Below are positions 9,153-19,306 of a stretch of 64,000 nucleotides of DNA, piece after piece. The stretch lies in assembly GCF_013410105.1 (NCBI RefSeq), contig NZ_JACCCJ010000003.1:248001-312000 (forward strand), in the 5' to 3' direction. This DNA comes from Sphingopyxis sp. JAI108 (lineage in GTDB: Bacteria; Pseudomonadota; Alphaproteobacteria; Sphingomonadales; Sphingomonadaceae). The first letter of the stretch is position 1; each line of letters starts with the position of its first letter. A program made the position numbers and the translations under genes. The notes beneath the pieces are model-generated. The model was not told the DNA's origin. It saw only the letters and a list, made by a program, of their open reading frames with translations, and made no database searches.

Positions 9153-10633
9153 TGACCGAGTTGACCAACCTGACCGTCGCGCAGATCCGCGACGGGCACC
9201 GCGCGGGCGATTTCAGCGCCGTCGAGGTCGCAGAGGCGTTCAACGCCAAGGTCGCGGGCGCGAAGGCGCTCAACGCGTTTATCGTCGAGACGCCCGATCA
9301 TGCGATTGCGGCGGCGAAGGCCGCCGATGCGGATCGTGCGGCGGGGACGCTGAAGCCCTTGTCGGGCGTGCCGATCGGGATGAAGGACCTGTTCGCGACG
9401 CACGGCGTCCAGACGACCGCGGCAAGCCACATGCTCGAAGGCTTTGTGCCGCGTTATGAATCGACCGTTTCGCAGAAATTGTGGGACGCGGGTTGCGGGA
9501 TGCTCGGCAAGCTCAACCTCGACCAGTTCGCGATGGGGTCGTCGAACGAGACGAGCTATTTTGGCAATGTGATTTCGCCGTGGCGGCGCAAGGATGGCGG
9601 CAATGCCGCGCTGGCGCCGGGCGGTTCGTCGGGCGGAAGTTCGACCGCGATCGCGGCGCGGCTGTGCCCGGCGGCGACGGGGACCGACACCGGCGGCTCG
9701 ATCCGCCAGCCCGCGGCGTTCACGGGCATTTCGGGGATCAAGCCGACCTATGGCCGCTGCTCGCGCTGGGGTATCGTGGCGTTCGCCAGCTCGCTTGATC
9801 AGGCAGGGCCGATGGCGCGCGACGTCAAGGACTGCGCGATCATGCTCGAGAATATGGCGGGCTTCGATCCGAAGGACGCGACGAGCCTTGATATGGCAGT
9901 TCCGAATTGGGAAGCGGCTTTGTCGAGCGATCTCAAGGGCAAGAAGGTCGGTATTCCCAAGGAATATCGACTGGAGGGTATCGACCCCGACATCGACGCG
10001 ATGTGGGACGCCGGGATTGCGATGCTGAAGGATGCGGGCGCTGACGTGGTCGAGATCAGCTTGCCGCACACCAAATATGCGCTGCCGGCCTATTATATCA
10101 TCGCGCCCGCCGAGGCGTCGTCGAACCTCGCGCGCTATGACGGCGTGCGTTATGGTTTGCGCGACCTGCCGGACGGGGCGGGGTTGCAGGATATGTATGC
10201 CGCAACGCGCGCCGACGGCTTCGGGGCGGAGGTCAAGCGCCGCATCATGATCGGCACCTATGTGCTGTCGGCGGGCTTTTACGATGCCTATTATACGCAG
10301 GCGCAGAAGGTGCGGACGCTGATCGCGCGCGATTTCGAGGCAGCGTTCGGGGTGTGCGACGTGATCCTGGCGCCGACCGCGCCGTCGGCGGCGTTCGGGC
10401 TGGGCGAGAAGATGGCCGATCCGCTGGCGATGTACCTGAACGACGTGTTTGCGGTGCCCGCGAGTCTCGCCGGGCTGCCCGCGATGTCGGTGCCCGCGGC
10501 GCTGAACCGCGAGGGGCTGCCGCTGGGGCTACAGATTATCGGCAAGGCATTCGACGAGCAGGGCGTGCTGAATGCCGGGTTGGCGATCGAGGAACGGGCC
10601 GGATTTACGGCGCGCGCCGAGAAGTGGTGGTGA
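9152..10633 (+). CDS. gatA: Glutamyl-tRNA amidotransferase subunit A (amidase)
   Basis: 493 aa amidase-signature protein that releases ammonia from glutamine. The Ser-cisSer-Lys triad is visible as Lys78 in IGMKDLF, the Ser of the GGSSGGSS loop (about 159) and Ser183 in [11 protein letters not shown]. The C-terminus carries [13 protein letters not shown], typical of GatA. It is the second gene of the gat operon. Its TGA overlaps a GTG that opens a small ORF before gatB. Confidence 0.97.
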   Translation: MTELTNLTVAQIRDGHRAGDFSAVEVAEAFNAKVAGAKALNAFIVETPDHAIAAAKAADADRAAGTLKPLSGVPIGMKDLFATHGVQTTAASHMLEGFVPRYESTVSQKLWDAGCGMLGKLNLDQFAMGSSNETSYFGNVISPWRRKDGGNAALAPGGSSGGSSTAIAARLCPAATGTDTGGSIRQPAAFTGISGIKPTYGRCSRWGIVAFASSLDQAGPMARDVKDCAIMLENMAGFDPKDATSLDMAVPNWEAALSSDLKGKKVGIPKEYRLEGIDPDIDAMWDAGIAMLKDAGADVVEISLPHTKYALPAYYIIAPAEASSNLARYDGVRYGLRDLPDGAGLQDMYAATRADGFGAEVKRRIMIGTYVLSAGFYDAYYTQAQKVRTLIARDFEAAFGVCDVILAPTAPSAAFGLGEKMADPLAMYLNDVFAVPASLAGLPAMSVPAALNREGLPLGLQIIGKAFDEQGVLNAGLAIEERAGFTARAEKWW

Positions 10634-10764
10634 GCAGCCTGTTGATCGACCTGCTATGCTGGCTAGGGCTTGAGCCCCTTCTTCGGAAGTTAGGCTGGGG
10701 TGATGAGGTCCACAGCGAGGCGCGCTTCGACAGTAAGACCGGAAAGCAGATTACCGATGACTGA
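10630..10764 (+). CDS. Small hypothetical protein between gatA and gatB
   Basis: A 44-aa ORF. It opens with a GTG in GTGA overlap with the gatA stop and ends 8 nt inside gatB, so it fills the gatA-gatB gap exactly. The sequence begins [20 protein letters not shown] (amphipathic, hydrophobic helix) and ends with a charged stretch [12 protein letters not shown] do not recognise it. Tight overlaps at both ends suggest it is translated, but a GTG start and small size make this uncertain. It could instead be a translational bridge. Confidence 0.45.
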   Translation: MSSLLIDLLCWLGLEPLLRKLGWGDEVHSEARFDSKTGKQITDD

Positions 10765-12223
10765 CTATCGCATCAAGGGCGAAACTGGCGAGTGGGAGGT
10801 CGTGATCGGCCTTGAGGTCCACGCCCAGATCACGACCAACGCCAAGCTGTTCTCGGGCGCCGCGACGGCGTTCGGGGCTGAGCCGAACACGCAGGTGTCG
10901 CTGGTCGACGCCGCGATGCCGGGGATGCTGCCGGTGCCGAACCGCGAGTGCATCCGCCAGGCGGTGCGCACCGGCATGGCGATCGAGGCGCAGATCAACA
11001 CATGGTCGCGGTTCGACCGCAAGAATTATTTCTATGCCGATTTGCCGCAGGGCTACCAGATTTCGCAGCTTTATCATCCGCTTGTCGGCGAAGGTTCGCT
11101 GACGATCGCCGCCGATGAGAAGGCCGGCATTCCCGCAGACAAGGTGATCGGAATCGAGCGTATCCATGTCGAGCAGGACGCCGGCAAGCTGATGCACGAC
11201 CAGCATCCGACGATGTCCTATGTCGATTTGAATCGCAGCGGCGTCGCGCTGATGGAGATCGTCTCGCGCCCCGACATGCGCTCGCCCGCCGAAGCGGGGG
11301 CCTATGTGCGCAAGCTGCGTTCGATCCTGCGCTACGTCGGCTCGTGCGACGGCAATATGGAAGAGGGCTCGATGCGCGCCGACGTCAACGTCAGCGTGCG
11401 CAAACCCGGCGACGAATTCGGGACGCGCACCGAGACGAAGAACGTCAATTCGGTGCGCTTCGTGATGGCGGTGATCGAGGGCGAGGCGAAACGGCAGGTC
11501 GAACTGATCGAAAGCGGCGGCACGGTGGTGCAGGAAACGCGCCTTTACGATCCCGACCGCAACGAGACGCGGTCGATGCGGTCGAAGGAAGATGCGCATG
11601 ATTACCGCTACTTCCCCGATCCCGACCTGCTGCCGCTCGAACTCGACGATGCGTTTCTGGCTGAGTGCCGCGACAGCCTGCCCGAGCTGCCCGATGCCAA
11701 GCGCGCGCGCTATCTCGCGGCGGGGATCAGCGCCTACAACGCCGATGTCCTGACCGCCGAGGTCGAGGCGGCGCGCTGGTTCGACACGTTGCTCGACGCG
11801 GGCGCCAAGCCGGTCGCCGCCGCCAACTGGGTGACGAGCGAATTGTTCGGTGCGCTCAACCGCATGGGCCGCGATATTTCGGATTCGCCGGTGTCGCCCG
11901 AACACGCCGCCGAACTGCTCGGACTCGTTGCCGACGGCACAATTTCGGGGACGATCGCCAAGCAGGTGTTCGAAAAGATGCTCGAAAGCGGTGATCCCGC
12001 GGGTGTCATCGTCGATCGCGAAGGGCTCAAGCAGACGAGCGACACCGGCGCGATCGAGGCCGAGATCGCCAAGGTTCTCGCCGCCAATGCCGATAAGGTC
12101 GAGCAGTATAAGGGCGGCAAGGAGGCGTTGTTCGGCTTCTTCGTCGGACAGACGATGAAGGCGATGCAGGGCAAGGCAAACCCGCAGGTCGTCAACGAGC
12201 TGTTGAAGAAGGCGCTGGGCTGA
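10757..12223 (+). CDS. gatB: Asp/Glu-tRNA amidotransferase subunit B
   Basis: 488 aa. It has the GatB catalytic-domain signatures [56 protein letters not shown] and DVNVSVR. The C-terminal helical and YqeY-like tail domain ends [12 protein letters not shown]. It phosphorylates and amidates misacylated tRNA with ammonia from GatA. The ATG at 10757 is 14 residues before [10 protein letters not shown], as expected for the family. Confidence 0.97.
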   Translation: MTDYRIKGETGEWEVVIGLEVHAQITTNAKLFSGAATAFGAEPNTQVSLVDAAMPGMLPVPNRECIRQAVRTGMAIEAQINTWSRFDRKNYFYADLPQGYQISQLYHPLVGEGSLTIAADEKAGIPADKVIGIERIHVEQDAGKLMHDQHPTMSYVDLNRSGVALMEIVSRPDMRSPAEAGAYVRKLRSILRYVGSCDGNMEEGSMRADVNVSVRKPGDEFGTRTETKNVNSVRFVMAVIEGEAKRQVELIESGGTVVQETRLYDPDRNETRSMRSKEDAHDYRYFPDPDLLPLELDDAFLAECRDSLPELPDAKRARYLAAGISAYNADVLTAEVEAARWFDTLLDAGAKPVAAANWVTSELFGALNRMGRDISDSPVSPEHAAELLGLVADGTISGTIAKQVFEKMLESGDPAGVIVDREGLKQTSDTGAIEAEIAKVLAANADKVEQYKGGKEALFGFFVGQTMKAMQGKANPQVVNELLKKALG

Positions 12224-12225
12224 GG

Positions 12226-13566
12226 ATGCGCGCGACGGTTCGCGCGCTCCTGACCCTTTGGCTGCTGGTCGCCGGCGCGGCGCTCGCGCGCGCCGAGACG
12301 ATCGTGTTCACCGACGTCAACGTCGTGCCGATGGACGGCGAGCGCGTGATCCCGCGCACGACGGTCATCGTCACCGACGGCGTGATTTCGACCATCGGGA
12401 TCAAGGCGAAATTGCCCGCGGGGACGCCGGTGATCGACGGCAAGGGGGCGTGGCTCTTCCCGGGGCTCGCCGACATGCACAATCATGTGACGAGCCGCGA
12501 GGACCTGTCGCTGCTGCTCGCGAACGGCGTCACGACAATGCTCAACATGGGCGAGGCGACGAACAGCTTTGCCGGGCGGACGCGGATCGCGGTGAACGAG
12601 GGCAAGGTGCCGGGGCCGCAGATATTCACCGCGCTCGCGGTCGATGGCGACCCGCAATATGGGCATCTGGTCATCGAGAGGGCGGAGGATGCGCGCGCGA
12701 TCGTCGGGATTGCGAAGGCCAACGGCTACAGCTTTATCAAGGCCTATACGAACCTGTCGGCCGAGGCTTTTGCGGCGCTTGCCGACGAAGCGAAGGCGCA
12801 GCGTATCGGCGTCGTCGGGCATAATGTGAAGGCGGTCGGCCTCGCGCGGCAGCTTGCCGCCGGGCAGGCGATGGTTGCGCATATCGAGGAATTTTTCTAC
12901 GGCGTCTTCCCCGAACCCCCTGCGGACGACCAGCAGGCGCCGCCCGCCGATGCGCGGATTGCCGACGCGATCGCGCTGGTCAAGGCGCATGGGGCGTTCG
13001 TCACGTCGGACCTGTTCAATTACCGCACGATCGCGGCGCAATTCGGCAAGCCGGAGGTGGTGAAAGCCTATCTCGCGGCGCCAGAGGCGCGCTACCTGTC
13101 GCCCGCCGACCGGATCGGCTGGGCGCAGTCGGGCTATCAGAAGAAGGCGATCGACCTGTCGCGGCGGGTGGCGTTCGAGGCGCGCTTCGTGAAGACGATG
13201 GCCGACGCGGGCGTGCCGTTGATCACCGGCGGCGACGCGCCGACGATCCCAGGGCAGGTGCCGGGTTTTGCGCTGCACGGCGAAATCGACGCGATGCTGG
13301 AGGCGGGGCTGACGCCGTGGCAGGCGCTGTCGGCGGCAACGCGCACGCCAAGCGAGTTCATCGCGAAAACAGTGCCGGGCGCGGCGAAGTTCGGCGTCGT
13401 GGCGCCGGGCTATCGCGCCGACCTGTTGCTCGTCGCCGAAAATCCGCTCGAAAGGCCGGCGACGTTGCGAACGCCGCTCGGCGTGATGGCGGGGGGGCGC
13501 TGGTTCGACGCGGCGGCGCTCAAGGCGATGCTGGCCGAGGTCGCGGCGAAGCGCGTCGTTCCCTAG
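12226..13566 (+). CDS. Secreted amidohydrolase
   Basis: 446 aa starting 2 bp after the gatB stop. A signal peptide (residues 1-23, LLTLWLLVAGAALARA) is followed by an amidohydrolase fold. The HxH metal motif is MHNH in GLADMHNHVTS, a later His is in VVGHNVKAV and another in MVAHIEEF. ITGGDAPTIPG near residue 340 carries the conserved Asp. The C-terminal strand (APGYRADLLLVAENPLE) is typical. It belongs with imidazolonepropionase/prolidase-like exported hydrolases. The substrate is unknown. Continuity with gatB suggests cotranscription. Confidence 0.85.
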   Translation: MRATVRALLTLWLLVAGAALARAETIVFTDVNVVPMDGERVIPRTTVIVTDGVISTIGIKAKLPAGTPVIDGKGAWLFPGLADMHNHVTSREDLSLLLANGVTTMLNMGEATNSFAGRTRIAVNEGKVPGPQIFTALAVDGDPQYGHLVIERAEDARAIVGIAKANGYSFIKAYTNLSAEAFAALADEAKAQRIGVVGHNVKAVGLARQLAAGQAMVAHIEEFFYGVFPEPPADDQQAPPADARIADAIALVKAHGAFVTSDLFNYRTIAAQFGKPEVVKAYLAAPEARYLSPADRIGWAQSGYQKKAIDLSRRVAFEARFVKTMADAGVPLITGGDAPTIPGQVPGFALHGEIDAMLEAGLTPWQALSAATRTPSEFIAKTVPGAAKFGVVAPGYRADLLLVAENPLERPATLRTPLGVMAGGRWFDAAALKAMLAEVAAKRVVP

Positions 13567-14333
13567 AAGCGCCGCTGCCCGGCACCCCACTTGCCGACAT
13601 CGCACTGGCCCGAAAAATTGGTCTGCGCCTTGAGCTGGATGCGGCCCGAGCGGCGGTCGATATCGACCTTGGGCTTGTTGAGGCCGTTGAGGCGATAGGT
13701 CGCGGTGATGCGGTCGGGCGTTACGACGAGATTTTCGAGATCCCACCAGCCTTCATGCCCGCCCGAATGGATCGGCGGAACGAGGCTGGGGCCAAGATGG
13801 ATGCGGCCCTGATCGCCATAAAGCTCGATCTGGACGTCGCTGTTGAAGCCCTGGGTCGTGCCGACGACATCGTTGCTCCATTCCCATTTATGCTTCGACC
13901 GGTTCCAGTCGTAGCGCGGGGTGGTGGTGACGCTGGGCCGGTTGCCGGCGCCGTAACAGACGAGGACGAGCGAACTGGCGTCGCGATATCCCGGTTCGGT
14001 GGGCGGCGCGTGATGGTCGGCGGGCGGCGCATAGCCGCCGCGCGGTGCGTCGCCCTGGCAATTTTCGGCCGGCACGCCGATGATCGCCGAATAGCGCCCG
14101 TCCGTCGTCGCGACCGAGATGCAGCGTCCGGTGCGCTGGTTCCACCAGAAGGTGTAGCGTTGGCCGCCGACCGTGTTCGAATGGCGCGATTCATATCCGC
14201 GCGCGAGCAGCTGCGTTTCGCCGCCGGCGCCGCGCGCGCCGACAAGGTCGGCGACGTCAGGCGCCGATTGCGCGAGTGCGGGGACCGAAAGGGCGGCGGA
14301 GGCAAGAAGCGATAAAGGCAGAGCGCGACGCAT
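13563..14333 (-). CDS. Exported hypothetical protein
   Basis: 256 aa. A signal peptide (LPLSLLASAALSVPALAQ) precedes a mature domain that I do not recognise. Seen in it: SRHSNTVGGQRYTFWWNQRTGRCISVAT, a His/Pro-rich linker (PADHHAPPTEPGY), and a beta-rich C-terminal half with YGDQGRIHLG and VTPDRITATYRLNGLNKPKVDIDR. Cysteines pair plausibly (GRC, ENC, VCY, GQC). It converges with and overlaps the amidohydrolase gene by 4 nt. Probably periplasmic; function unknown. Confidence 0.7.
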   Translation of the reverse strand: MRRALPLSLLASAALSVPALAQSAPDVADLVGARGAGGETQLLARGYESRHSNTVGGQRYTFWWNQRTGRCISVATTDGRYSAIIGVPAENCQGDAPRGGYAPPADHHAPPTEPGYRDASSLVLVCYGAGNRPSVTTTPRYDWNRSKHKWEWSNDVVGTTQGFNSDVQIELYGDQGRIHLGPSLVPPIHSGGHEGWWDLENLVVTPDRITATYRLNGLNKPKVDIDRRSGRIQLKAQTNFSGQCDVGKWGAGQRRF

Positions 14334-14423
14334 GGCGATGACTCCCGTTGCTTGCAGCATCGCCATCCTATCGCACCGCGGCGCGGCCGCCAAGGTTGTC
14401 CCGGAGCGTTCCGGAGAAAAGAA

Positions 14424-16118
14424 TCAGGGCGAAACGGCTTCGGTCGGATGTTTCCAGACGCTGCGGCCGTCCTTGATGGTTTCCAGAACCTTGATCGCCT
14501 TGATGTCGGTGACCGGCGTGGTCAGTGGGTTTCTGTCGAGGATGACGAAATCGGCGAGGAGGCCCGCTTTGATGCGGCCCTTGCGATCTTCCTCGAAGAT
14601 TTGCCAGGCGGGGCCGGTGGTGAGCGCCTGTAGCGCCTCATAGGCTCCGACTCGCTCGTCCGGGCCGCTCACGACGCCGGTGGGCGAGACGCGCGCCATG
14701 GCGGTCCACAGCATGAAGCGCGTATCGAGCGGGGTGACGCTGTAGTCGCTGTGGTTCGACGGCGTCAGGCCCGCAGCGCGCGCCGAGGCGAAGGGGCTGA
14801 TGAAATCGACGACTTCGGCCGGGAAGTTGGTGCGGTGGACATCGGCCCAGTACCAGGCGTGGTTCGAGAAATAGGCGGGGCCGACGCCGATGCGCTTGTA
14901 GGCGGCGAGCTGGTCGCGGCGCTGGAATTGCGAGTGGATGACGATGGGGCGGCGGTCGTCGGCGGCCTTGATCCCGAGCGCGTCGAAGCCGCGGATCGCC
15001 ATATCGATCGCGGCGTCGCCATTGGCGTGGACGAAAAGCTGCCAGCCGCGGTCGTCGACCTTTTTTGCCTGCGCGACGAAGTCGGTTTCGGAAAGGACGG
15101 GCTCGCCGTGCCAGGGATGATGGCCCTCGGGGCTGCCGCGCTTGTAATCGCGGGTGAAATATCCGGTGCGTGCCTGAACCGATCCGTCGAGGACGAACTT
15201 GATCCCCTGCAACTTCACATGATCCTGATAGCTGCCGAATTTCAGGTCGGGTTTGGCCAGCAGCGCGTCGAGACCGGGAGAGAAGGGGAGGAGCGCGAGG
15301 TCGATCTTGAGGCGTTCGCGCGCCTGTGGAGAGGTAAGGAAGGCGAGGTCGGGCGGCTGGGTCGCGCCGTCCTGTGCATGGGTATAGCCCTCGGCGAAAT
15401 AGGCGTTTTGCGCGGCGTCGAGCGCGGCGAGCCTTTGCTCCGCCGTCGGTTGCGGCATTTTTGCGAGCAGCAGGAACATCGCCTTTTCGAGGAGCACGCC
15501 ATTGAGCCTGCCGGCGTCGTCGCGGAGGATCATGCCCCCCGGCGGGACGGGGGTGACCTCGTCGATCCCGGCGGCCTTCAGCGCGGCGCTGTTGGCGACC
15601 GCGCCGTGAAGCGAGACGTGGAGCACGACGAGCGGGCGGTCGGGCGCGATGGCGTCGAGCTCGGCGCGGGTGATATAGCGTTTTTCGGCCAGATTTTCCT
15701 GATCGAACTGCCATACGGTAATCCAGCCCCCGGGCCCTGACGCGCGAGCGACATATTCGCGGATAGCGGCCGAAACGCCGGCGATGTCGCTGATCGGGGC
15801 GCCGCCGGTTTCGCGCAGGTCGAGCCCGCCCGCGCTCATCGTGGCGACGGTGAAATGCGAATGGGCGTCGATGAAGCCGGGGAGCAGCGTGGCGCCCTTG
15901 AGGTCGCGAACCACGGGATCTTTGCCCGCTGCCTTGCGCGCCTGCTTTTCGGAGCCGGCAAAGGCGATGCGGCCATCACGGGCCACGACGGCCTCGACCG
16001 TTTGCGGCGTGTCGCCGTCCATCGTGATGATCGGGCCGCCGCGGTAGATTGTGGTGTCCTGCGCGATGGCCGGCGTAGTCGTTGCCAGGAGCAGCGCGAT
16101 GGCGGCGGTGATTTTCAT
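14424..16118 (-). CDS. Secreted amidohydrolase, YtcJ type
   Basis: 564 aa, Amidohydro_3 family. The signal peptide is KITAAIALLLATTTPAIAQ. The fold begins TIYRGGPIITMDGDTPQTVEAVV, then GFIDAHSHFTVATMSAGG carries the HxH motif. Further conserved points are VLDGSVQARTGYF, QLFVHANGDAAID, IVIHSQFQRRDQ, NHSDYSVTPLDTRFML and GLLADFVILDRNPL. Members hydrolyse N-acyl and cyclic amide substrates. The true substrate cannot be inferred. The ATG at 16118 follows a GGGGAGAGAAT ribosome site. Confidence 0.88.
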   Translation of the reverse strand: MKITAAIALLLATTTPAIAQDTTIYRGGPIITMDGDTPQTVEAVVARDGRIAFAGSEKQARKAAGKDPVVRDLKGATLLPGFIDAHSHFTVATMSAGGLDLRETGGAPISDIAGVSAAIREYVARASGPGGWITVWQFDQENLAEKRYITRAELDAIAPDRPLVVLHVSLHGAVANSAALKAAGIDEVTPVPPGGMILRDDAGRLNGVLLEKAMFLLLAKMPQPTAEQRLAALDAAQNAYFAEGYTHAQDGATQPPDLAFLTSPQARERLKIDLALLPFSPGLDALLAKPDLKFGSYQDHVKLQGIKFVLDGSVQARTGYFTRDYKRGSPEGHHPWHGEPVLSETDFVAQAKKVDDRGWQLFVHANGDAAIDMAIRGFDALGIKAADDRRPIVIHSQFQRRDQLAAYKRIGVGPAYFSNHAWYWADVHRTNFPAEVVDFISPFASARAAGLTPSNHSDYSVTPLDTRFMLWTAMARVSPTGVVSGPDERVGAYEALQALTTGPAWQIFEEDRKGRIKAGLLADFVILDRNPLTTPVTDIKAIKVLETIKDGRSVWKHPTEAVSP

Positions 16119-16185
16119 ATTCTCTCCCCTGCGGCCATCGTGGCTGGGGGGAAGGGGGTGGGTCAAGTCCACATTTGCAACTGAT

Positions 16186-16261
16186 CGTCATTGCGAGCGC
16201 AGCGAGCAATCCAGAGCGGTTTACGCATCCTCTGGATTGCTTCGCTGCGCTCGCAATGACG
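16186..16261. repeat. Long palindromic repeat, copy 2
   Basis: Begins CGTCATTGCGAGCGCAGCGA and ends with the mirror image. Central arms are CAATCCAGAG and CTCTGGATTG. Same family as 5273-5355 and 19637-19721. Confidence 0.92.
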
Positions 16262-16269
16262 GAGCAAGG

Positions 16270-16467
16270 TTAAATCTGCTGCGGCGGCATTTCATCGGGT
16301 CCGCGACCGGGTTCGTCGATATCGCCGCCGCCGGGACGGCCCGGAATTTCGGACGGTTGGCCCGCGGGGTCTTCGAGCGGGGTGGGCTGCACGGGCGTTT
16401 CGGGCGGCGATTGCGGTTCGATCGTGTCGGGCTTGGGTTTCGGAAGCGGGTCGGGGCTGCTGGCCAT
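16270..16467 (-). CDS. Small proline-rich hypothetical protein
   Basis: 65 aa, very rich in Pro, Glu, Asp and Gly (MASSPDPLPKPKPDTIEPQS at the start, GPDEMPPQQI at the end). It is predicted to be disordered. I chose the ATG at 16467 over the one at 16473 because AAGGAG lies 7 nt before the former and only 1 nt before the latter. Function is unknown. Confidence 0.65.
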   Translation of the reverse strand: MASSPDPLPKPKPDTIEPQSPPETPVQPTPLEDPAGQPSEIPGRPGGGDIDEPGRGPDEMPPQQI

Positions 16468-16661
16468 GTTCATTCTCCTTGGCTTGACCAACGAACGGGC
16501 GCGAAGCATGTTCCGCCCGCGGAGACGCCAAGCATGTTCCGCCCGCGGAACAGGGGGCTTTGCGCCCTTGCCCTTGGCCGCGTGTCTGCTATAGCCCCGC
16601 GCGGCCCGCACGGGCGTGCGCGGCAGCGCGCGATGTCGTGCACCCGGCCGAAAGCTCTCTA

Positions 16662-16746
16662 GCGGGCGTGGCGGAATTGGTAGACGCGCTGGTTTTAGGT
16701 ACCAGTATCGCAAGATGTGGGGGTTCGAGTCCCTTCGCCCGCACCA
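16662..16746 (+). tRNA. tRNA-Leu(UAG)
   Basis: Full cloverleaf of 85 nt with an encoded CCA. The acceptor stem GCGGGCG/CGCCCGC, the D-loop AATTGGTAGACGC, the anticodon stem CTGGT/ACCAG around loop TTTAGGT (anticodon TAG), a long variable arm as in class II leucine tRNAs, and the T-loop GTTCGAGTC are all visible. Confidence 0.97.
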
Positions 16747-16834
16747 ACTTCGCGAGCAGAGGCCGGGATAGGGGAACTTCGCCATATTGGCGGGGTTCGG
16801 ATACGAGATTTTGAGCAAGGATAAGACCAAGGCA

Positions 16835-18457
16835 ATGAAGACCGTCGAAACGCTGAACGAAGGCCTGAAGCGCGAATATCGCGTCACCATCACCGCCAAG
16901 GATATCGACGCGCGCGTCGACGACGAGGTGAAGAGCATCGCCCCGACCGTCCGCATGCCCGGTTTCCGTCCCGGCAAGGTGCCGCCGAACCTGATCCGCA
17001 AGATGCACGGCCCCGCGCTGTCGGCCGATGCGCTGAACAAGGCGATCGACGCCGGCGTGCGCGACCTGATGGCGAAGGAAAAGCTCCGCCCCGCGCTGCA
17101 GCCCGCCGTGTCGCTGGCCGACGGTTATGAAGCAGGCAGGGATGCCGAAGTCACCGTCGCGCTGGAAGTGCTGCCCGACATCGAGGCGCCGTCGATCGAC
17201 GGGCTGAAGCTCGAGCGTCTGACCGTTCCCGCCGACGACAAGGCGGTGATGGCGAAGATCGAGGAATTCGCCGCGCAGATGAAGCGCTTCGAAGATGCGC
17301 CGAAGACCAAGAAGGCCGCCGAGGGCGATCAGGTCATCATCGACTTTGCCGGCAGCGTCGAGGGCGTCGCCTTCGACGGCGGCACGGGCGAGGATATGGC
17401 GGTCGAAATCGGTTCGGGGCAGCTGATCCCCGGTTTCGAGGACCAGCTCGTCGGCGTGAAGGCGGGCGACGAGAAGGTGCTGAAGGTCAGCTTCCCCGAT
17501 GAATATCCGGTCGAAAACCTGAAGGGCAAGCCCGCCGAATTCGCCGTCACGGTGAAGGAAGTGAAGGTCCCGGCGGCGTCAAAGATCGACGACGAGTTCG
17601 CGAAGTCGCTCGGCCTCGAAAGCCTCGACAAGCTCAAGGAGCTGATGAAGGACCAGGTCGAGCAGGAACTGAACGGCCTGACCCGCACCTATATGAAGCG
17701 CAAGCTGCTCGACCAGCTCGCCGCGAGCCATGACTTCGACGTGCCGCCGACGATGGTCGAGGCCGAGTTCAACCAGATCTGGCAGCAGCTCGAGCATGAA
17801 GCGAGCCACGAGGAAGATCCCGAGGCGGCGAAGGCCGAGCTCGAGAATGACCGCGAGGAATATCGCTCGATCGCGGTCCGCCGCGTCCGCCTCGGCCTGC
17901 TCCTGTCGGAAATCGGCCAGGCGCATGGCGTTCAGGTCAGCAGCCAGGAAATGCAGCGCCTGGTCATGCAGGCGGCGCAGCAGTATCGCCCCGAAGACCG
18001 CCAGCGTTTCGTCGAATATGTCCAGCAGGACGCGCTCGCGGCCGCGCAGCTCCGCGCCCCGCTCTATGAGGACAAGGTCGTCGACTTCCTGTTCGAAAAG
18101 GCCGAGATCAGCGATCGCGAAGTGACGCGCGAAGAAATCGAAGCCGCGATCGAAGCCGACGACGACGGCCACGTCCATGGCCCGGGCTGCGGCCACGACC
18201 ATGACCATGACCATAAGCCCGCCAAGAAAGCTGCCGCCAAAAAGCCGGCCGCCAAGAAGGATGCGGTGAAGGAAGAGGCCAAGGCCGAGGAAGCGCCCGC
18301 CAAGAAGGCACCGGCGAAGAAGGCCGAAGCCGCCCCCGCCAAGAAGGCCGAGGAAAAGCCCGCAGCGGCGAAGAAGGCTGCTCCGGCAAAGGCCGCGGCC
18401 GAGAAGGCCGAGCCCGCGAAGAAGGCCCCGGCCAAGAAGGCTGCGGCGAAGAAATAA
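16835..18457 (+). CDS. tig: Trigger factor, ribosome-bound chaperone/peptidyl-prolyl isomerase
   Basis: 540 aa. The N-terminal ribosome-binding domain includes the signature MPGFRPGKVP near residue 50. A central FKBP-type isomerase domain spans about 150-245 (GDQVIIDFAGSVEGVAFDGG). The helical C-terminal chaperone domain runs to about 440. Beyond that lies a His-rich patch (HVHGPGCGHDHDHDHK, about 445-461) and an ~80-residue tail of Ala/Lys/Pro repeats. The tail makes the protein about 100 residues longer than E. coli trigger factor. It follows tRNA-Leu and ends at a strong terminator. Confidence 0.97.
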   Translation: MKTVETLNEGLKREYRVTITAKDIDARVDDEVKSIAPTVRMPGFRPGKVPPNLIRKMHGPALSADALNKAIDAGVRDLMAKEKLRPALQPAVSLADGYEAGRDAEVTVALEVLPDIEAPSIDGLKLERLTVPADDKAVMAKIEEFAAQMKRFEDAPKTKKAAEGDQVIIDFAGSVEGVAFDGGTGEDMAVEIGSGQLIPGFEDQLVGVKAGDEKVLKVSFPDEYPVENLKGKPAEFAVTVKEVKVPAASKIDDEFAKSLGLESLDKLKELMKDQVEQELNGLTRTYMKRKLLDQLAASHDFDVPPTMVEAEFNQIWQQLEHEASHEEDPEAAKAELENDREEYRSIAVRRVRLGLLLSEIGQAHGVQVSSQEMQRLVMQAAQQYRPEDRQRFVEYVQQDALAAAQLRAPLYEDKVVDFLFEKAEISDREVTREEIEAAIEADDDGHVHGPGCGHDHDHDHKPAKKAAAKKPAAKKDAVKEEAKAEEAPAKKAPAKKAEAAPAKKAEEKPAAAKKAAPAKAAAEKAEPAKKAPAKKAAAKK

Positions 18458-18480
18458 GCTTCGGCTGACGATCGAATAAA

Positions 18481-18516
18481 AGGCCGGGTGGAGGATGCTC
18501 CGCCCGGCCTTTTTTT
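18481..18516 (+). terminator. Rho-independent terminator of tig
   Basis: AGGCCGGGTGGAG (18481-18493) pairs with CTCCGCCCGGCCT (18498-18510) with one G-U pair across a GATG loop, followed by six more T residues. Confidence 0.93.
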
Positions 18517-18537
18517 GCGCCCACCGTTGCTATGGGG

Positions 18538-18555
18538 TTCCCGCTTTCGCGGGAA
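18538..18555. repeat. Short inverted repeat
   Basis: TTCCCGC/GCGGGAA with a TTTC loop, followed by TGACG. This short hairpin type is common between proteobacterial genes and differs from the long palindromes. It sits between convergent tig and the DNA glycosylase gene. Confidence 0.7.
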
Positions 18556-18587
18556 TGACGAAGGTGGGGACGTCTATCCACCGCAAA

Positions 18588-19205
18588 CTAAATCACATCC
18601 ATATTATAACAATGCCAGCTGAAGATCGCTGCCGCGCCGCGGTGGGGGCGCCAGGCTTCGGCGAGCTCGCGCGCCTGCTTCTCGCTCGGCCGTGCGCCCA
18701 ATTGCAGGATGCGGCCGACGGCTTCCTGCACGGCGAGGTCGCCCGCGGGCCAGATGTCGGGGCGGCCCTCGGCAAAGAGCAGGTAGATTTCGGCCGACCA
18801 GCGCCCGATGCCCTTGACCTTGGTGAGCAGCGCGATCGCTTCCTCATCGTCGGCGGGGAGCGCGTCGAAGGTCAGCTCGCCGTCGAGGATCAGCTGCGCG
18901 AGGCTTTTCGCATAGCCCTGTTTCTGGCCCGAGAGGCCGCAGGCGCGCAGCGTGTCGAAATCGGCGGCGGCGATCACTTCGGCGGGGCAGCCCTCGCCAA
19001 ATTGCGTCTCCAGCTTGTTCCAGATCGACGTCGCTGCGGCGACGCTGACCTGCTGGCCGACGATGGTGCGCAGCAGCGTCGTATAGCCCGGCGCGCGGAT
19101 GCGCGGTTCGGGGTAGCCGGCGTTGCCGAGCGCGCGCGCGAAATTGGTGTCGCGCTCCGCCAGCGCGTCGATCCCCGCGTTCAGCTGCTGCTGGCTGAGG
19201 CCCAT
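18588..19205 (-). CDS. DNA-3-methyladenine glycosylase II, AlkA/HhH-GPD type
   Basis: 205 aa base-excision repair enzyme. The helix-hairpin-helix [14 protein letters not shown] is at about 127-140, and the catalytic Asp is in [13 protein letters not shown] (Asp156). The N-terminal [17 protein letters not shown] is typical of the HhH-GPD fold. No 4Fe-4S Cys cluster follows, which separates it from EndoIII/MutY. It removes alkylated bases such as 3-methyladenine by family. The start is ATG 19205. Confidence 0.93.
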   Translation of the reverse strand: MGLSQQQLNAGIDALAERDTNFARALGNAGYPEPRIRAPGYTTLLRTIVGQQVSVAAATSIWNKLETQFGEGCPAEVIAAADFDTLRACGLSGQKQGYAKSLAQLILDGELTFDALPADDEEAIALLTKVKGIGRWSAEIYLLFAEGRPDIWPAGDLAVQEAVGRILQLGARPSEKQARELAEAWRPHRGAAAIFSWHCYNMDVI

Positions 19206-19306
19206 CGCATATTCTCCTTTTGTTCTGGAGGAAGCTGATAGCAACGCTTGATTTGGCGCGCAACGCGCGACATAGCGCCTGCGACAAGAAACCTATGGGG
19301 ACGAGC

